Source: Lanius collurio (taxonomy: Eukaryota > Chordata > Aves > Passeriformes > Laniidae). From it: a stretch of DNA of 64,000 nt. The DNA is taken from NCBI GenBank assembly GCA_020086605.1, contig JACBWW010000016.1:1825652-1889651 (forward strand), in the 5' to 3' direction. Below are positions 36,661 to 47,736 of this stretch, piece after piece; the first letter of the stretch is position 1, and each line of letters starts with the position of its first letter. The notes beneath the pieces are model-generated. The model had not been told where the DNA came from, made no database searches, and saw only the letters and a program-made list of their open reading frames with translations. The position numbers were made by a program, and so were the translations under genes.

Positions 36661-36926
36661 CCACGCCCCTCCGCGATGGCCACGCCCCCAGGGACGAACG
36701 CTCCCTCTTAGAGCAGACGCGGCCCCTCCACAAGGCCACGCCCCCCAGGATGGCCACGCCCACCACTAAACTCACCCACGCCCCTACATGACCGCGCCCC
36801 TCGGCAGGGACACGCCCCCACAGAGAGCACCGCCCATACCGACGCCACGCCCCTCACATAGCCACGCCCACCGCCTTCAGCCCCCGCCCCCTGTGACGCG
36901 CCCCCCGCGGGCGGGGCGGGGCGGTG
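36661..36926. repeat. Degenerate array of CCACGCCC/GC-box motifs
   Basis: CCACGCCCC or CCACGCCCA occurs at 36661, 36680, 36736, 36754, 36776, 36845 and 36862. Close relatives occur at 36792, 36810, 36828 and 36881, and a run of GC-boxes follows at 36894-36926. Spacing is uneven, about 15-30 bases. The motif is a KLF/SP or EGR-like site. The array may be a decayed minisatellite or a true promoter cluster. Confidence 0.75.
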
Positions 36927-36966
36927 GCGGCAGCCCGGTGGGCGCGCGCCAGGCCGGCGGGCACAG

Positions 36967-36977
36967 CCATGGCGGCC
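36967..36977 (+). promoter_or_regulatory. YY1-like motif over the PACS start codon
   Basis: CCATGGCGGCC overlaps the start codon and resembles the YY1 element (ATGGCGGC) often found just downstream of housekeeping start sites. Motif match only. Confidence 0.35.
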
Positions 36978-37096
36978 GCGGCAGAGCGGAGCCGCCTCAG
37001 CTTCCCCGGCGGCACCGGGGCCCTGGGGCGGCCCGTGCCTATGAACCTCTTCGCCACCTGGGAGATCGACGGTTCCAGCCCCAGCTGCGTCCCCAG
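36969..37096 (+). CDS. PACS-family gene, first coding exon (PACS2-like)
   Basis: This 128-nt exon starts at an ATG in strong context (GCCATGG) and ends before a GTAACG donor. PACS proteins are cytosolic adaptors that bind acidic-cluster cargo and move it between the trans-Golgi network, endosomes, ER and mitochondria. The exon encodes 42 codons plus two bases. The second half, [20 protein letters not shown], matches human PACS2 except for one Val to Ile change. PACS1 has MNLYATWEVDRSSSSC here and a long poly-Q/S N-terminus that is absent. The first 22 residues are more divergent. No second exon was found in the window, so orthology (PACS2 or a third PACS paralogue) cannot be settled, and I leave the symbol empty. 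It is divergent from SEC22B across a shared CpG promoter. Confidence 0.88.
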
Positions 37097-38259
37097 GTAA
37101 CGGGAGGGCGAGGGCGCGGACCCCACCCCCTTCCTCTCCGAGGCTTCGCGGCTGCTTCCTCAGCCCCCTTTCCCACCACCTGTGCTGTCCTTCCCGCGAT
37201 TTCAGTGTCCCTTCCCACCGCTCGCCTCTACCGCAGTAACGGGCACGGCTCCTCCTGTCCCTTCAATGGGTTTTGGGATGGGTGGAGGTGCAGGGACCCC
37301 CGACCCTAGAAAGGGTGGGGGGGTTGCTGCCGTCTGTGTCAGGTGTGTGAGGGGGTCACCTTCACAGTGAGTGTCCCCCCCAAACCCCTAGCGTGGGGTG
37401 TGTGTTGGTGGCAGGGTTTGGGGCTCCCCCGAGCCCAGCCATCCCCCGGGAGTGTCCTGTTAACGGCGCCTTTCCCTGGGAATGCCCCACAGGGATGAGC
37501 TCGGGTTGGGCATCGCTTTCTCCAGTGCTGGTTTTTCACCCTCTCCCGGTCTCGTCTGTTTGCCTGCCTCTGGCGTGTGTAAACACGCGGCCGTGGTCCC
37601 TGCCTGCGCTGTTTTCAGCCCACATGGGAGGCATTCCTCTTAGATTTTATAAATTTTTGTGCTCTTCAAGCCTAGCTCAGAACAGAATGCCGAAACGTAC
37701 CGGAGACAAATCTTTGAAGCGCTTCTCTTTCTCTTTTTGTTTTGTTTTAAACGAGAACATAGCGAGCGAGCAGAAAAGGAACCGTCATCAGGCTGACCTG
37801 GCAGGAACGTAAAGCTTTGCAAGCTTTACAAACCCCCCAAATCCCTCTGTCTTCTGCGCCATCCAGATAGCAGGTTGGACTTGGTGGCCATGCCCCTGTA
37901 TTGCAGGGACGAGTAACTATCTCGGCATAAACACTGCCCGCAGTCGTAGTGGTTTGACATCGTGGGCAGGAAGATAGAGGGGTAGAAGCAAACCCGAGTC
38001 CTGCAGTTGCAGGTAATCTGGGTTTATAAGACCTTATATGTGCTAGCAGCTCCTCGAGGAGCAACTTTCTCAGCCTGTGTCTCGTTCTGCCTTTCTTTTC
38101 TGCAACGGGAGATCTTGGGAAGGGATTGGCACATGGGGGAATGTGCCCCTCTTCAAGGAGTCCCTTTGCTATGGAAGTTGTTGCCTGGATGGGAATAGCT
38201 GGAGGAGCAGTTGGTGCTTTTTCATTTTTGCACTAGACAAGAAAGTGTCCCTATTCCTG

Positions 38260-38326
38260 GCATGAGGTTGGACTTAAATGATCTTTAAGGTCCCTTCCAA
38301 CCCAAAGTATTCTGTGATTCTGTGGT
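38260..38326 (+). mobile_element. CR1 LINE 3'-end fragment
   Basis: GAGGTTGGACTTAAATGATC, then AAGGTCCCTTCCAACCC, then ATTCTGTG repeated about twice, is the typical avian CR1 3' end and octamer tail. Only the last 65 or so bases are recognisable, so it is a heavily 5'-truncated, old copy. It supports a bird or reptile source. Confidence 0.9.
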
Positions 38327-41300
38327 TCCAGCACGACTGGCATTGTCCCTGCTGTGCAGAGGACACGGAGGCATCTCATAGCACTGCTCTGAAAACAATT
38401 CTCTCCATTGCACCCTTTACTATAGAAAGGCACTTGGGTTTCCATCTCATCCCGCCTTCTAACAGTGGCTGTTAAACAAATAAAAGCCCAAATGTCTGAC
38501 ACTGTCAAGGACTTTTCATTCTGCATTATCATTTATGCTGATACTTGCAGATCTGCAAACGAGCTCACAGCATAGCCTGCTTGTTTGCAAGTCTGTAGAT
38601 GACCAGAAAATGCAGTGTAAGGACACTGACCCTGCCTTGATGTGGTAGGTAGGGGATGAGGTACATAGAATGGCAATTAGGGTGGGTCCTGGGTGCTGGA
38701 ATTGTGGTGGGCAGCAGATTGGAGGCAGCTGGTTGAGGTGCCTGAAAGAATCTGGGGAATGTAAAGCACATGTGGATATCTGGGCAGGTGGGACAGAACT
38801 GGGGTTTGAGGGGGATAGTCTGGAATTGCTGAAGCAAGCTATGAAGCAGGGGTGATGAAAGTGCTCAGATTGCCTGCCCATAGGCATTGGTGGAAGAACT
38901 GGGGCATTTGGGACCTTCTAGGAACAAAGCTTTTGGTTGAGGGAGTTTGTATGTAGCAGTGGGTCCCTCTGCTCTCAGCCCTGTTGTTGCCATCACCTTT
39001 GCCATTCCTGTGTGCCGTTTTTCCCTAGAGACAGGGGGATAAGCTGACATCCAGCTGCTGCATCTGCTGCTGCCAACCAAATGAGCCTGTCTTTCCACAG
39101 ATGAGGGGGTTTCTGCTGGACATGCAGTGCCCCCCATGGGCTGGGCACGTGTGCAAAGGCTGCATACCACCTGCAGCGTGTGACACGTCTGCAGTTGTAG
39201 CTGTGGGTGCCAAGTGGCTTTTGTTAACCCAAAGTGAGGTCAGGAGCAGCTGAGGTTGCAGGTTCTGCAGGGATGTTGGTCCTATAGCATGGTGAGGTGT
39301 GTGCTGGGCAAACACCAAATTCTGCAGCAGTCCCCAGGCAGTGCTGCTGTTTCTAATCATTTATCATCATGCTTTGCATTTCATTACAGGCTTTGCAACA
39401 GATCTTTCTCTCAGAGAAAGCAGGAGGTTGAAAACATTTAAGTTACGCCTCTGCCTTTTAAGTTCATATTGTAGTGATTTTTGCTGTGGCACAACAGCAT
39501 TTAAGATTCTTTATCTTAAAGTGAGAGTTACTAGAATGAAAACTTCTGCGTGGGAAACCATATCCCAAATGAGCTTGTTGTCCCAGCAAACGTCTGTTGG
39601 GACATGAGAGGCGGATGTGGAGGAGACTGGGCCTTAGTGTGCGGTCAAACACTGTGGAACTGCCTTGGTCTCTTCTGAGATTTCTACCAGTTACGAGTTC
39701 CCTTCTGGGTTTCTGTTGGCAGGACGGGCTTTCCAAGCAGAGAAGAGGTTTGAACTTGGCACGAAGTCAGAAGATTCATGAAGAAAGGCATATGTTTGGG
39801 GAGGGAATGTTGCTTCCTTTTCCTTTTGGTTCAGTAAATCTTACCCCATTTCTGTGGTGTTTCTCCTAGCATAAGCTGGAGAAGGGGGGGCTGGGTGGAA
39901 GGAGTGCCTAGAGTGGTCTGTGCTTGCACTGCTCTAAATCGTGTGGGTGGGTGTTGAGGTGGAGGGCCTCATGTGGATGTGTGTATGCTTCCCAGATGAT
40001 GGCTGAGAGCTGGACTGTGGGAGGGAGATCTCGAAGGCACTGCTCTTCAGCACACTCTGGTGGGTCATTTTCTGAAAGTCCATTCAGCTTGGGTGGGGTG
40101 TCAGCAAAATCTGGAAGGCTGCCTTGGTGCATCCATGGAGTTTCCTTTGTGTGAAAAGTCTGTGTCTAAACTTAAGAAGAATAATAGTAAAGAGTCATGG
40201 TGGTGTTCTGCAGTTGTGTGCTTAGTGTGAAACATGAGGTGAGGTGGTGCTTTGCATTTGTTCTGGCCTCTCTTACTCTTCTGCCATCTGCAGAAATGAT
40301 TTTCTGATTTGTTCTTCAGCACATGTAGCTCCTGGGAGGTTTGACCATAGTGCTTCTGAAATGCAACTACTTTCTTTTAGTCATCCCAGAAATGTGACTC
40401 AAAATGTGTCACTATCTGGGCGTTTCCACTGCATACCAGAAGGGAGAGATGCCTACCTTCTCCTGCTGTTTCTTTCTTCTGTGCACTGAAAGACCTTCCT
40501 TTGAGGAAGGTTACACTACACCAAGTTCTCCCTGCTGCCTGTAAACAATGAGAGTGATCTTCTTGCTGAATGGCAGCAAGAGAATCAACACCTTTTCCTC
40601 TCGTTTTCCTCACAGTGAGAAAGTGGAAGTAAGAATTTTTCTGTGGATTTTGGTGTTGGTTTTTTTACTTTCCAATCTTTTGATGAATCTGTGGGTGTGA
40701 ATGGCAGGATACAATACTGTCCCATCTTGAAGGAGCCTCATGAGGAGATGGCACTATGTGGAAGTTATCCAGAGGAAGAGTAGTCTTGGGGGAAAAGTTC
40801 TGTTGGAAGGAACTGCTGAAGCACAAGAAGGCAATAATAGCCAGTATTCCCATTCAGAGTAGATTTTGTTTCAGGCTACTGCCTTAATTGTCACAAACTT
40901 GTAAAAATTGCTGCTAAGCTTTGAACTGTAAAATGAAGTTCAGCAGATTGAAACCAAACTGGATGTGGAGCAGGTGTGACCCAGTGTCCCTTGGGGACAT
41001 GAAGGAAGAAGTCTGTGGAACAGACCTGGGAAAAGACAGTGCTGGAGATCTGAGGTTGTTGACTGGGCACTGCCTGAGCATTTCATATGTTGGCTCACCT
41101 CTGGAGCTTCCCTGCTGGGTGAGGAAACGTGAAAGGAATCCACACACATCCCCTGGACTTGCAGGAGGTTGGGGGTGCAGGGATGTGACTGCTCAGTGCT
41201 GTGGCATGGCTGTGCAGCACTGGGACATTCACACCAGCCCTGGTACGGACATCCCCAGGGGCAATGGAAACTGATGGGGGTGAGATTTCGGATTCACAGC

Positions 41301-42856
41301 AGCTGAGTGGATCCTAACGGTTTGCTCATGCCCCAGGCTATGTGCTCCTCTCTCTCTGCCAGCTCCCATCTTCTCCACTGACCTATCTGGCTCTCTGCTT
41401 CCTGGAGGCTAATGAGTTGCAGAGGGCTCTGTGATCGTGTAAAGGTGACAGCACCACAGATGTGTGACCAGGAGGGGCACAGTGAGGACTGCTGAGGCAT
41501 GGAGCCACTCTAGCAATCTGCAGGTTTGTACCCATACATGGTAATTCCTTCTACTAGCAAAGTGTTCAGGGCCTTGTGACCTGTGTGAAGTCCACAGCTG
41601 TCTCTTCCCCAGGAGGATTTGCCACAAATTCACTTGGAGATGAAACACTTTGCCTCTTGGTGCGAGGGATGCATGCCTACACTAGGAATGGGAACTTCTC
41701 CTGGCCACTGAGAACATGTTCTGACTTGTCTTGAGCAATGTCAGCTGTGCATCATATCATCAGAGAAAGGTGAACAACTTGCTGGAGTAATAATTGTGAT
41801 CAGGTGATGCTACATAATTAAAAACACTGATTAATTCAGGTAGAGAGAGATGTTAATTTAAATGTATCTTAACTTTCTATTCTGTGGGTATGCTAACATT
41901 TAGGAGAGCACTCTTGTTGGTTAGGATAACTTCTGGCACGTTCGTTGGGAGCTGACAATAGATTTTCAGTACATTTGGAACTAGGAAAATGTCTAATTAC
42001 TCAGATGACTAGGTACGTTTCAGCAGTGCTTATTTGGAGGCTTTGTTTTGACTTTGTTTGAATAGCATGAAATGCCTAACATTTTACCTCGTAAGGAAAT
42101 TGAATACAAATGAGGGCACAGGACAGGCTTTAAAAATATCACTTAGGTGATGCTGAATGTATGAGATGCATGAGGAAAATCATCCACAGCCAAGCAATAG
42201 ACATAAATTGCTTGGAGTAAAGCGCAGTGGCCAGAAGCAACCTTTGTTGGAGCTAGAACATCCTATTTCTCCTCCTCAGTCTTTGGGGAAGAGATCAAAC
42301 CCAAGTGATCCCTAAGTATTCCCTATGTAAATCTTATCACTTCATATGATACTGCTCCATGTGATTTGGATGCTTGTATTATTCAGTGGAAGTGTTCTGT
42401 GTAGAGGCTGAGCGGTTTGTTGGAGTCAGAGTTCTAGTTAGACCTATTTTGAGTCATCTTTTAAGGTGAAGCTTGTGCATGTCACAAACAGCTCTGCAAC
42501 AGATCTTAAAATCTCCAAGCTGATAGCCAAAGTCTCTGGATGGGATTTTACGTGGTTTTCACCTGGATGCTTTATGCATGCCCAGTACAGAAGGATGTTG
42601 GGAGTGGAAGGAATGGGCTGCTCTTTTGAAAGAACCACGAAGTGAGGGTGCCCAAAGGACTTTCCCCTCGTGTCCCTGGCAGGTCTGGCCTGTGCTCCTG
42701 CAGCCCTGCTTGGCAGGAGGTGACCCTGCAGCTGCTTGTCCAGGAAATAAAAGTGCTTGTCAAATGGAGCTGTTGATGCTTCACCTTTCATCAGCTCTGA
42801 GTAGGCGGACAATTTCTGTGGCAAGCTCGTGGCTGTATCAAATTAGCTATGAAATG

Positions 42857-42866
42857 ATTTGCATAA
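42857..42866 (+). promoter_or_regulatory. Octamer-like POU site in the PACS intron
   Basis: ATTTGCATAA matches the POU/octamer consensus and is followed by GATTAATC, a homeodomain-type site. It lies in an AT-rich block of unique-looking sequence. Motif match only. Confidence 0.3.
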
Positions 42867-45578
42867 TAGATTAATCAACCAGCAACAAAACATCCCTCTT
42901 TTCTGCCAAGGAAAGAAAAGCAACAACTCAGCTGTTACAAGAGGCCATTATGTTCCTTGCAACCCTTAATCTTTCTTTCCTCCAAGAGCGCTCCGTGTTT
43001 TGGCCTCACGCAGGAAGCTGGCCTGCTCGCTGGCTTCATTTGCGTCACATCTTGGCAGCTTTTCCCAATTCTTTTGGGCCAAATTTTGCCACCGTTATGG
43101 TGACCTTCTAGGGAGGGTATTTCCTATGGAATTGGTGGCTGGCTGCCAGAAGCCTCTCTGTTGCCAGGTTCTCTATTAGCCTTTGCCTTTCCATTGAAAT
43201 TCCTATGGGCCCCTTGAGTTCCTTCAGAATTGACCCGTTTCCCTGGGAAGTTGGGGAGCAGGAGAATGAGGGGGAGCAAGTCACCTCAGCATGTAACTCT
43301 GAGTAGGCAGGAACCGGTCACTGTGTTTTATTTTTCCTGTGTTTCTCCCTCCCTATAAGACAGCAGTATGAATTTCCTAAGCTGTATGGTCCTCCTGCAG
43401 CTCTGAATGTGACATCTGTGTGTCCTTGCTTGGCTGAAGGATGCCCAATCAGTGCTGGGGGAGTTTCAGTCCGAATGGATCCTAATGTGCAGATGATAAG
43501 AGGCTTAACTGGCTAATTGAATGTGATAGCATGAAGCTTCTCTCATGGTGAGGTTTAATTGGATTATGATACTGTACAGTGATGTGGAGGCTTGCAGGGC
43601 ATGCAGCCAGCTTCACAAGGAGAGAGTGGATCCTTGCTAATCACTCATTTGTTTAAAATAATGAATTGCCTAGAGAGCTCTGATGGGCATGCTGTGCTTG
43701 CTGCAGCCAGTATCCTTGGAGAAAGGATCCCTCAAAAACGAGGGGCTCCCACACATGAAGACCCTGTCCTTGGGTTGGTGCAGCTGTAGTGGAGAGTCTC
43801 CAGGTGAGGAGGAGACGAGCTCCTTTTGTTTGGAAAAACAGATGCGTGGGCTCTCTTGTTGTGTTCTGGAGTCTGGAACACGTTTCCTCCTCTAGAACCC
43901 CTCCAGCCTTTCCCACAGAGCTTTATGTGGCTGTGTCACTTGTCACAAGCTGTGCCTTTCTTTTGAGGTGGCCTGCTTGGTCCTTCTCGTCTAGTAGCTG
44001 CAAGTCTACAGGCCAGGATACCTCCCAGCACAGTTACTTGCAGGGCAATAACTATTTTAGATCAGGAGCTCAAATGCTTCCCTTGCTTCAGCAGGAAAGC
44101 AGTCTAATTTTTAAAGAATGCAGCAAAAGTAAAATGGAGAGCAGTTTTTGCATGCTGTGAAGTTTACTTGGTGAAGGCTCTCGTGAGTATAAACCAGAGC
44201 TGGGGGTCTTTAAGCCAGGCAGTGTTCAGGTGCTCACCTGACTCGGTATGTGTGGCAGCACTTGTGTTTTGGGTGCAGTTCCTGGGGGTTGTGTTCTTTG
44301 TGGAAGTCACTGAATGAGCTGCTATTCCTGTGAATTTTTGCAATGAAAGTAAGAGTGTTTGGTTTACTGATGTTTCAAAATGGTTTGAAATGTGCTTGGT
44401 TGCTCAGATCTGATTTCAGAAGAGTTGTCAAGGAAAATGGCATTTGTTCTCCTGTAAGCAGATGGATTAGCATAAAATATCTGCTTTGATGTCCTTCGAA
44501 GTGTGCTCCTCATCCGTAGCCTTTGTACTGGTTTGGAAAGTTAACTGTTTGTCTCATCAGTGTTTGAATGGGCTGGGAAATGCCCCAAGGATGGTGTATG
44601 TTATTTGGGCAGGGAACAGCGCCTGGGCGCTTCATTACCTTGTCCTGTTTCTTGCTGTGGCTCATCCAAACAATAAAATAAATGTAATGGTTTTGCTGTT
44701 GCTGGGAAGTGGCAATTTAGCCACTTTTCTCCCAGTGCTCTAACATGTGGGACCTCCCTCCCCAAGCTCTAGTTTGGTCTAATGATAAACCCACTCCCCT
44801 CTCCTGCTTGTTTGCCTTTTTGGCAGTCAGGTGCTCTGGAGCCTGTCGGAGGAAAGTGAAAGGGACTAGTCAAGGGGGAATGTTGATGTTTAACCAACTC
44901 CTGCATAGCTTGTAGGTCCTTCTGGACCTCGGGGAGGTAGTTGGTTTTGTTCTAGAAAGAAAAAATAAAAGGAACAAACCTGGTGATCCAGGATGACTTT
45001 TTTTAATGTGTGTTGCTGAGGAGAGGTGGTCTGAAGGTGTGAGGCTGTGAAGGAGCAGGGCATGAAGGGTACACCTGTGTGTGCAGAGTGAAGTGAAACA
45101 TGTTCACTGCTCAACAAAGCACTTTATTTTGCTGTTTAAAATCTTCTGAAGAAAAACACTGTCCACTTTCATCAGATCTCTTTGCTCTGTAGAGCTCAAT
45201 TGTTCAAAAATTTTTCCTGCTCTTTTTATTTTTCTACAAAGCCGTTGCTGTGCAAGGGCTTGGAGGTGCTCTTCACTGCTGGCAAGTAACTATGGTGTGC
45301 AGGAGAGAGATCTCTAAAGGGATCTCTTACCGCTGCAGGGAGACACATGGAAGGCTGTAAATGGAGACATGGGAAAACCATGGAGCTCATAATGTGGTTC
45401 TGGCCTGTGTTTCAGGGGTTTCTCATGCAGGGCTCTCATTTATGGCCAAAGTGAGCTGCAGTTTGCACATGCGCTCGTCTGGTACGTGTTTCTCAACGGG
45501 CACTGGGCCAGGTCTAGATATAGAGCAGAGAATAGCCCCCATCGGGAGATTCTTAGGAAGCCTTATCTATATATAGGC

Positions 45579-45586
45579 TATATAAG
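45579..45586 (+). promoter_or_regulatory. TATA-like motif in the PACS intron
   Basis: TATATAAG is a strong TATA match. It is followed about 70-140 bp later by a modest rise in CpGs (45640-45720). No exon with clear coding or splicing follows it. Confidence 0.2.
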
Positions 45587-46127
45587 TCTGTATCTCCTTT
45601 CTGCTGAGAGGACAGTCTGCCCAGGGAATGTGGTTAATGCAGATACGCCCCAGCTTCCGAGAACCAGGCAAAGATCCATAAGTATCACGTCTGCTGCATC
45701 CTTTGAGCGATCCCGTGCGTGTCCTGGCTCCTGCTGCTCTGGGTGGCAGTGGGGAATTCTCTGCTGAGGGCCCCAGCTGTGCTACCCCATGCCATGACCG
45801 TGCTATTGTGGCAGGCTGGTGACACACTCCTGTGGCCAGCTAGGCTTGTCCTCTGTGAGAGCACGAAGCACAGAGGGGACAGCTGCGGGGGCTGGGGCAC
45901 ATCATTCGTGCGGAGCTGATGGTGCCTGTGCCTTTGGAGCACGCGTGTCTGGTGAGTGCTCTCATTAAAGCGATGAGATCGTAGCTTGGCAGTGACTTGT
46001 CATGAAAGAACTTACGTAGGATTTTCATGCCAGTGCAGTTCCCTTTCTTGCAGCTGCTTACCAGACGTTCTGCTGCTCAGGGAGTGAGAAACAATTTGCA
46101 GTGCTCGGCCCACCTGCAGAAAAACTC

Positions 46128-46143
46128 AAAACAAACAAACAAA
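46128..46143. repeat. Short AAAC microsatellite
   Basis: About four AAAC units, part of a short A-rich simple sequence. Confidence 0.6.
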
Positions 46144-47718
46144 GAGTGAGCAGGTGTCTTAGATTAGGAGTGGAAACACACAATAAGGTGGACAAGGTGC
46201 CCTTTCACACAGCAGTGTGGTCTCCTAGTAATTTATATGTGGGTGCAGTTTCACCATTAGGATGTCTGAGGCCATTCCCAGCCTTCCTTTTCATTTAGTA
46301 CATGACTTTCTCCAGTATGGTGCACCACCATATTTCTTAGCTGTCCTAGCAGCTGCTCAGTGCCAGCCATGGAGGAGCACAGCTTTCTTTCTACTACAGA
46401 GAGTTTGCTGTCCACTTAGCAGTTCTGCAGTACATCCTGTAATCATAGAAGTGAGAGTCTGGGGAGCTTTGTACCAGCTTGAAATGTCAGTCTGTGAACG
46501 GCTTGTAAGGTTCTGTTGGACCAGCTGGAGGCATGGCTTTCTCTTTGGATGCATTTAGCTTTGGGATTGTGGCCCGAGGTCTTCAGAAAGCAACCCTGTT
46601 TTCTATGCTGGAGACATAGATTCCTTTCTCTTTTAGGGAGCTGGTCTGGTGGTATAACTTCTGTGAAAGTCATAGGGTTGTTGGAGGACATCTCCTCACA
46701 CATGATTTTACAAATATAGCAGGATCGTTTGAGGTCACTCAGTCTTGAGTTTCTTCAGGGATTGCACACTTCAGCTGGAGGCTGTGCTGGAGCTCAATTT
46801 GATTGCCTCTGGAGGGGCTGTGCTGAAAATGGGTGTCTGTATTATGGGGTCTAATCTCAGGACAGTCCTGCAAACTTCACAGATCTTATGTGTGTAATCT
46901 TCACCTTGTCCTGTATGTCCTGATTTCAGTGCTGCCTCAGCTGTGTGATTGCAGTGGTTTGTAATGGAGACAGGGCCCTTGCTGTTCTCAGCAGAGCAAT
47001 TGTAGTGCCAGTCTCCCAGCTGTGGGCAGCCAGCATCAGGGCTGTCTTCTTACTGTTGCATCTGTGCAGTGGGTGTTTGGAGGTGTAAGGCACAAGCATT
47101 TACCTCTTCTGCCAGTTACAGCAAGGCTCCAGCAGCTCGCTCACTGAAGAGCTCTCTCTGATGTGTGCAGAGCTGTTGTACTGTCCTGACACCCTCCAGG
47201 TGAAGTTAGAGCTGGCTTTACCTGCTCCTCTGAAGCTGGTGTGTCTGGTGGCCTTTTGTAAACTACCCACTTTGGCTGCTGCTTGCCAGCACCTTCAGCC
47301 TTGTGCCAGTGCATAAGAATTCATATAGTAAAGTGGATCATCAGGGTGGAGGCTTATTGGGGGGCAGAGGTGAGGAAGGGAGTTGTGTTCAGTTGGATCG
47401 GTTCTCTGCTCTGCTTTGCGTGATGATCCAAATGGTGGTGCAGGGTAGAATCGCAGATGAGGATGGAGAAAGTAACCCACTTAGTGTAGGACTGCCCCAC
47501 GTTTCTAATTTAGTGGAGTTTCTCTTCGGGCCAATGAAATTACTTTGAACGGCTGTGGGAGAAGTCCAGCCCCTTGTTTAAAGGCTGGTGTTTTAGCTCT
47601 GTGCTATAAACGCTGGGTGGTCCAAAGGTTTGTGTGTGTTCTCCAGCTCGGGCTGCTGTTGTCAGAGCCACAGAGAGGGTCAGGATGAAGAGATAGTTGG
47701 AGTGGAGGTGGTCTTTCC

Positions 47719-47736
47719 TTTTTTTTTTTTTTTTTT
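47719..47736. repeat. T18 homopolymer
   Basis: Eighteen consecutive T in the PACS intron. Confidence 0.85.

Larger units (their letters stand above)
36100..37260. promoter_or_regulatory. CpG island over the SEC22B/PACS divergent promoter
   Basis: This is a CpG-dense block covering SEC22B exons 1 and 2, the 449-bp space between the two start codons, and the first PACS exon. It has no clear TATA box. GC-boxes are plentiful, for example GGGCGGGGCGGGGCGG near 36910-36926. Such divergent CpG promoters usually drive housekeeping genes in both directions. Confidence 0.8.

Noticed and set aside
37866..37886. CAGGTTGGACTTGGTGG as another CR1 fragment
   Set aside because: The AAGGTCCCTTCCAACC part and octamer tail do not follow; the match is too short.
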